From Rhodocollybia butyracea (lineage: Eukaryota; Basidiomycota; Agaricomycetes; Agaricales; Omphalotaceae), in the NCBI GenBank assembly GCA_015501585.1, contig JADNRY010000118.1, positions 62,001 to 126,000 on the forward strand: a stretch of 64,000 bases of DNA. The letters are read 5' to 3'. Below the pieces are notes generated by a model. That model ran no database searches and had not been told where the DNA came from. It saw nothing but the letters and a program-made list of their open reading frames with translations. Below, one piece after another: positions 59,041-64,000 of the stretch (positions are counted from its first letter, which is position 1; each line of letters begins with the position of its first letter). The position numbers and the translations under genes are program-made.

Positions 59041-59569
59041 TCGCTCTCTAATATTCAGGTGACAAAGTCAGTTACATTCAATAGGCTAAGTAATCACTGA
59101 CCACTGTCAACGCGTTGGCGTCGGATGCGCCCCTGACAGTCTGCGCAACTTTTTGAAAGGGATTGGACTTTCGGGGTCCACTTCGCTTGATGCAGAGAGA
59201 AAATTTTCACAATGGAAGCAACTAGTCTGCGGCGGATAAATTTATATGCTTCGGTGGCTGAAACTATGTAGTATAAGGTAATACGGAAGTAAAAAATGTG
59301 GAGATGGGCATTGGTTGCACAAGCGCTACCGCCAGCGCTTACGAAGTTGGGTTTGTCGGGTGGGACTCGGGTTTACAAGTTGCAGCCCGTCCCAACCTGT
59401 GCTATAGCACCCGACCCAATGAAACCCGACAGACCCGAGCCCATCACTATCTCTGACAACCCACCCTCGCTCCCTTACATATCGATAGTCTGGTTAGGTG
59501 CGGTAGTGTTTTTGTTAGGTTGTTTTATAGCACCTTTCGCATACCTACACATAAATACCCAAATAGCGC

Positions 59570-60585
59570 AATGTGTTGGACAATTCTCGGAAAGCCAATA
59601 TCCTCCATCTCGTCATTTGACAATTCACCTCCCAATCTACATCCAACTTTCATGAACTATTGCAACCTTCAACCTAGCCGAGAGCTCTGTGTACTTTCCT
59701 GGGGCCCAAGCCTCTTTGTAATCCCATTCGGCGTTCCAACCTATTGCTTCTCAATATCCAATGCATGTCCAATCCATGACCTGTACCTGTAGCAGATCCT
59801 ATACCTTCAGTGGTGGCAGGTGCAGGAAGTGGGATGAGAAGGGCTCCGGGATCGGTGAAGAAGACACCGTGCGAGACAGTCTTGATGGTGGTGTGAGAAA
59901 GGAACAGGTTGTGGCGGCGGTGGCACGAAGGATGCCAGAAGTTGGATTGGGGTGACAACATGTAGCTGGCGACGTTGATAGAGGGCATGGCAAGCAGCTT
60001 TGGCAGATTGGACACAAACCCAACACTTCAGGTGAGTTATGATCCGAAAATAGTGAGCGACAGAGGTAGGTCTTTTGACTTGAAGAGGACTCTACGAGTG
60101 AGGAAGCACTGCTCAGGCAGTGTAGCGGCTGGATCTTGTATCCCTCTTCTGACTGCATACCCATCCTAATGCTGTCACATTGGGACCCAACCTTTCTAAC
60201 CCTCTCCTTCAGTAGAGCACCTTTTGGCTATATAGAAACTCCGCCTTCTATCCCAAGTTAATATGAAGGGATGAACAGATTCTCGATGTGTATACAATCT
60301 GACGTGGCGCAAGAGTCGAGTTGAGCCTAGTAGCGGCGGGTCTGGAATATTCAATGATTTGTGTGCAATAGTAGCACCATCCAAATCATCCTGAATCAAG
60401 TTGCGTGCCATAGTAAAGCACCTTTCAACGGGGATTACCACATGCTAGTATAAGAGCTTAGAGCACCGGTTGTCATTCAGCTTTGTTGCGTCCGTTGAGG
60501 AGTTGTCCACAAATAGAAGGGGCTTGGAGCATTATGAACATCTATCTGCGCATTTCTAGATGGTACACAACAACATTCTATTAGA
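59570..60585. other. No supported gene
   Basis: Minus-strand frames occur at 59674-60164 and 60196-60441. The second has 'VIPVERCFTMARNLIQDD', weakly like a hAT dimerisation motif (VERxFS), so a hAT relic is possible. 'AGCACCTTTTGGCTATATAG' at 60216 resembles 53610 and might be part of a dispersed promoter-like repeat. Confidence 0.3.
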
Positions 60586-61628
60586 TTATAATAGTGAACA
60601 GTTGGCGGAAGTTGGATGGAGGAAGTGAGAGAAGACAAATTCTACGTGCAGTGAGGGATAGTGAAAAGAAGCGGATCTCCAAATGATACCTTGCTTCAAC
60701 ATATCACTACCATCCAGGGAAGAAATTTTGAGATCTTTCACTGAGGAACAGTCCTGTAAAAATTTCGCCAGTTCTACTAGCACGTACATGGATTTTTTGT
60801 CACAAACTCCAAATTGGAGAGAATGTATTTTTTTGAGGAGGCTGGGAGACTCTATGGATGGCATGAAGTTTGCTTTAATTGACCAAAGCTGGGCGGAATT
60901 CGCAAGGAAACTGTTGAACGCTTGACTATAATGGCCATATTTCCAAACTTCACAAGGGTCCGACACTTTGTAGTGAAGTTCCCTAAGTTTGGGAAACTTG
61001 AACATACTGAGTACTTCAATATCGGACTGCGTCAGATAGTTTTCCCGAAATGTCAATGTCCTCCACCGACAATGAGCTTGCCATGTAAGGAGTTCGAGAG
61101 TTCCTGTTAGATACCTTGAATCATCTGCACTTCCGTGAACCTGGACAGTGATTTCTAATAGACATTTGCTAGACCTTTCTACAAATCTCTGTACAAATCT
61201 CTGTACTCTTGTTTCCAGGTGATTTGATACGGAGCCCACGCAACAGTTTACATCTATTTCTAGCGTAATGTTGTCCACAACATTGGTGTGTTTTTTACAA
61301 TAGAACGCCACCGATTACAAACCTGGCTGGTGACGATGGTGATTGGGGTCTTGTTTGAAGTATGTTTAGATCGAGAGCAACACAGAACATTGTCCTGACC
61401 TGAGAGCTGGAGAATGGCGATGAGAATGTCATCTGGGATGTCCAGGGGCGATATGCGCTTGTTTTTTTCTATTTTCTCTGATTCAAGGATTACAACCCCT
61501 TGACCTGCCATGGCCAACATCACCTTGGCTGAGTTTTCTTCCGAAATGGTACCAAGGCCAACACTTGAGTGCTTGTCGATATCATCTATATGACTCGGAG
61601 GTGGATTCATCATGATGGTTGAAAACAA
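60586..61628 (-). pseudogene. F-box protein, one frameshift
   Basis: F-box proteins link Skp1-Cul1 ubiquitin ligases to substrates. The N-terminal frame starts at 61628 or at an internal ATG and contains the F-box: 'PLDIPDDILIAILQLSG' ... 'VTSQVCNRWRSIVKNTPMLW', the usual basidiomycete pattern in which 'TPxLW' is followed by the repeat region. The frame ends at 61260, but the continuation 'LEIDVNCCVGS' lies in another frame (61311-60586), so one base is missing or added near 61270. The second part has leucine-rich spacing ('LELLTWQAHCRWRTLTF', 'FPKLRELHYKV'), fitting substrate-binding repeats. Joined length would be about 345 residues, short for this family, so the C terminus may also be lost. 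An intron at the break is not supported by splice sites. Confidence 0.75.
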
Positions 61629-62081
61629 TAGGGAACAAATAAGTGTCTATATGGTTCAAAGATATTGTTCTTTACACAGACATATTAGAATAATTCGTGA
61701 AAGGCAGCTGCGTTGCAAGAACTTTTGGATTTTACTTATTTCCAGTTACTTTTTAAACAGATATATTCGCAAATGTCAACAAACAGCAGGTGTGAAGGTA
61801 CCACCGTTGACCCTCAGCAAGAGGGGAATGGCAACAACGTTGTATGAGTAAGATAATGATAAAGGGTTTGGGTTTGGTTTGTTTTCACAGCAAATTTTGG
61901 TTAGAAGCGGCAGAACAACCAAGCAGCATACTCTAACAGCAAAGAGGTATAAGGTAAAGTAGTTAGTATATAAGCATCTGTGGATAGAGATGGTAACAAT
62001 ATAAGAAAGACCACCCATTGATCATACCTTAAGTCATTGGTCCTTGCTTTGTTGTTTTTTTGCCTTCTTTCAGGTCTAACA
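61629..62081. other. Upstream flank of the F-box gene, no gene
   Basis: AT-rich; presumably includes the promoter of the F-box gene. Nothing else recognised. Confidence 0.4.
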
Positions 62082-62444
62082 CATCAGGAAAAGCTGTTTT
62101 TGCCTAGGTGACCCCAGAGTGGCCTAAAGCAAACAAGGTGACCTATGAATCCTATGGCATCCTAGGAATTTGGGCTCGTCCCTTGCCAGTCAAGGCTCTT
62201 GAGGGTATCCTAGGCAAACCCAGGGCAAGCCTAGGTTTGCCCAGGTTTGCCCAGGTGTTTCCCAGGTGTTCCCCAGGAGCACCTGGGCAAGCCTGGGCAA
62301 ACCTAGGCTTGCCTAGGGAATCCTCAAGAGCCTTGACTGGCAAGGGACGAGCCCAAATTCCTAGGATGCCATAGGATTCATAGGTCACCTTGTTTGCTTT
62401 AGGCCACTCTGGGGTCACCTAGGCAAAAACGGCTTTTCCTGATG
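62082..62444. mobile_element. Foldback element, 363 bp, copy 3
   Basis: Same arms as the copies at 51338 and 56147. The flanking dinucleotides differ here (CA left, TT right). The near-perfect palindrome makes the same frame open on both strands. Confidence 0.85.
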
Positions 62445-62566
62445 TTGTTCTTTGAGAGTGAGGATTTCTCATGATCATTGACTTTTCCCTTTGTCAATGC
62501 TGTTGACCGCCAAAGAGGGATCTATGAACATTGTGTAAAGATGTAAGCAAATGAAGTGTAGGTTGC

Positions 62567-62872
62567 TTACCGTGGATTCACCTTCTCCGCATCAAAGACA
62601 AGATGAGCTGTTTTTTGGCATTTTTCTTTGCAACATTTGTCGTCTGGCAGCCTTGGGGTGGTGGCATGATAGTTTTGAGAGCAGACAGGGAAAAAGTATT
62701 GAAATGCTAGTGGATCTGTAGTTGCATTCAATGAGATGTATACATGAAGAGCATAGAGCAGATTTTCCCATAAAGAGATATGATACAATTCCCGGGGACA
62801 GAGAAATAAAGATTCATTGGGGTGCAGGCCCAACATCATTTGAGTTTGAGATCTGGTGACCAGAAGAAACAT
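62567..62872 (-). other. Unrecognised minus-strand frame downstream of the helicase remnant
   Basis: A 101-codon frame with 'LPDDKCCKEKCQKTAHLV', a Cys cluster that could bind zinc. Its first residues 'MFLLVT' resemble the 'PMFF.VT' stretch that follows the helicase core in UPF1, so the frame may be a fusion of the decayed helicase and unrelated sequence. No family recognised for the rest. Confidence 0.3.
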
Positions 62873-62936
62873 CGGCGTTCCTGACAGTCATTTGTAGCGG
62901 CAGCACCATTGCTGAGCACTGAACATTGAGACTCCA

Positions 62937-63690
62937 GTGGACCTACAAGCGGATGGGGCAATTGCCAAGGACAACGAGGCGCTCAAAGAGGGACTGCGTG
63001 AGCCCAGTACACACAGCCTTTTTGTTCATGATGACAGGGCCGAGCTGCTGGTGGTTTCCGACAAGCATGACTTGCTTGGAGCAAGGCCAAGAGGGGTCAT
63101 GCATGGCTTCTCAACCCTTCCCTTGTCAGTCTCTGTCAATAGCCAGATTGTGTTATCTGGGTGACAAAATACCCCGAGGTAGTTGTGACGGACATCAGAT
63201 AGCTCTTGTAAATATGTTTTGTATACCCTTGAGGCATGGAGGTTTTTGATGAACTCGTAGAGAGGCCATGAGTTAGGTTAAAACCCACAGCCTATGTTGG
63301 CTCATCAGCACTGTCCTAAACTTCAACCCCGAATTCCATGCCCAATATCTCCTTCTTGCACTGCATAACTGGCATCTTATACTTCCTCTCATTATTACTG
63401 CTCAGCCCCCCTACTCATTCTTCAGCATAATCAGCTTTTGTAGCCCCTTATGCGAGTACCATTTGTAACTTGTTGTTGTCGACTGAAAAATGCAACGCTG
63501 GAGTCTAGTGCTTCTTGGGTTTAGCAGCGAGTGGTCTGACTTTAAGCCTTAAGACCCATTGCCTTGTGATCTTTTGGGTGAGCTGATCCACCATGACATT
63601 GGATGGGGCGCACACCAGGACCTGGGCCGGGTACTTGACAAGGTGGTAGAGAATATGGTGGAGGTGACTTTTTTGCCCACGGTGCCCAGA
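62937..63690 (-). pseudogene. UPF1: UPF1-like RNA helicase remnant
   Basis: UPF1 is the SF1 helicase of nonsense-mediated mRNA decay. On the - strand in family order: a degenerate Walker A ('GTVGKKVTST', about 63675), motif 'YPAQVLVCAPSNVMVDQL' (about 63600), 'KLIMLKNE' then 'LSSNNERKYK' (about 63400), a degenerate DEAD region, '[20 protein letters not shown]' (about 63040) and '[14 protein letters not shown]' (about 62970). Stops interrupt several segments, and frame changes occur between them. The Asp of the usual GDHQQLGP is Asn. The N-terminal CH domain and the C terminus are not seen. A decayed second copy is the best reading; the functional gene must lie elsewhere. Confidence 0.8.
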
Positions 63691-63887
63691 TGGGAGAGAT
63701 AGGGATTGGAGTTATTGGTTCCCGGTTGCTAGCCCCTGCTACCAAAAGTCCTCTCCTGTCCCAGCTCCAATCACTGTCAAGCATACTCCAGAACCAGTAC
63801 ACTCGTTGTACTCACAAACCCAACTAGCTAGTCCGCAATATCCTTGAAGGCCGCGGTCATTCTCTAGCACAAGGTGTTCAGTTACCT

Positions 63888-64000
63888 ATGCCTACTGAAG
63901 AGTTTGAAAGTGAGAGTGAAGCGTACATGCTTGAAGATGAGGTTTTTCTTTCTGAGTGGAAAGAAACAAGTGAGATTGAGCTGTTGAAACCACGCATTGG
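63888..64000 (+). CDS. Acidic reading frame running off the right edge
   Basis: From an ATG at 63888 the frame stays open to the window end ('MPTEEFESESEAYMLEDEVF' and on). It is strongly acidic. An in-frame stop lies about 60 bp upstream of the ATG. Only 37 codons are visible; it could be a first exon or part of a transposon. No family recognised. Confidence 0.3.
   Translation, partial: MPTEEFESESEAYMLEDEVFLSEWKETSEIELLKPRI

Larger units (their letters stand above)
55598..59449 (-). mobile_element. hAT DNA transposon 2
   Basis: Inverted ends TAGTGATGGGCTTGGGTCGG and the complement of TAGTGATGGGCTCGGGTC. The 8-bp target duplication TCTCTGAC is perfect (55590-55597 and 59450-59457). It carries one minus-strand transposase with several short introns and a foldback element at 56147-56498. 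Subterminal GGGTT/ACCCG repeats are present. 3852 bp with the insertion, about 3.5 kb without. Confidence 0.9.
54077..59563. repeat. R1 repeat, copy 3, split by hAT 2
   Basis: R1 sequence 54077-55597 and 59458-59563. TAGCGC occurs on both sides (54071-54076 and 59564-59569) as a possible 6-bp target duplication. Against copy 1 about 370 bp containing the TATA region are missing near 54798. The hAT 2 insertion splits it in the last 120 bp. Confidence 0.7.

Noticed and set aside
60196..60441. hAT dimerisation motif 'PVERCFTMARN'
   Set aside because: Only one short match, no terminal repeats or other transposase pieces nearby, so it is not annotated as a transposon.
62108..62418. 88-codon frames open on both strands at 62108-62374 and 62152-62418
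   Set aside because: They are the same sequence read from the two arms of a palindromic foldback element.
1..64000. CRISPR arrays, operons, riboswitches, rRNA genes
   Set aside because: Nothing of the kind is seen; the sequence is eukaryotic, and the short repeats are minisatellites or transposon ends.

Overview
The window looks like a transposon-rich stretch of a filamentous basidiomycete genome, most likely Agaricomycetes. The case rests on many 44-70 bp spliceosomal introns, TTAGGG-type telomere-like arrays, BED-finger hAT elements, a gypsy gag and copia elements of fungal type, and a tandem family of multi-pass membrane proteins of the kind expanded in mushrooms. There is no prokaryotic architecture, no operon and no CRISPR array. 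The species cannot be fixed from the sequence.

The host backbone is a tandem array of six copies (A-F, all + strand) of one six-exon gene for a seven- or eight-helix membrane protein: A (1-362, 3' end only), B (4414-5700), C (28942-30191), D (32695-33952), E (44392-45688) and F (46884-48178). Splicing by homology gives intact frames only for C (321 aa) and F (344 aa). B, D and E carry frameshifts or stops. The flanks were duplicated with the genes: a block of about 0.7 kb recurs near 1.76, 13.65, 30.5 and 35.4 kb, and a short conserved reading frame precedes B, D and E.

Transposons have repeatedly entered the array. A hAT element (5991-13643) sits behind B. A gag-only gypsy-type LTR element (23720-28827, target duplication GTTGT) lies just upstream of C and itself contains an antisense gag-only copia-type element (26465-28266, target duplication GGAAA). 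A nearly intact copia element (36934-43696, target duplication ATGAT, LTRs differing at one visible position) lies between D and E and is broken by one missing base in its reverse-transcriptase/RNase H region. An unclassified repeat of about 2 kb (R1) occurs three times and hosts further insertions. The third copy (54077-59563) contains a second hAT element (55598-59449), which in turn contains a 352-bp foldback element inside its dimerisation domain.

The right part (48-64 kb) is mostly repeats: hAT-type MITEs, four foldback elements sharing a TCAGGAAAA terminus, and telomere-like arrays. It also holds two decayed host genes on the - strand, a frameshifted F-box gene (60586-61628) and a degenerate UPF1-like RNA helicase (about 62937-63690). 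A reading frame entering the last 113 bases runs off the window.

The most unusual object is the nested pair of gag-only LTR elements from two superfamilies, in which the inner LTRs are far more diverged than the outer ones.
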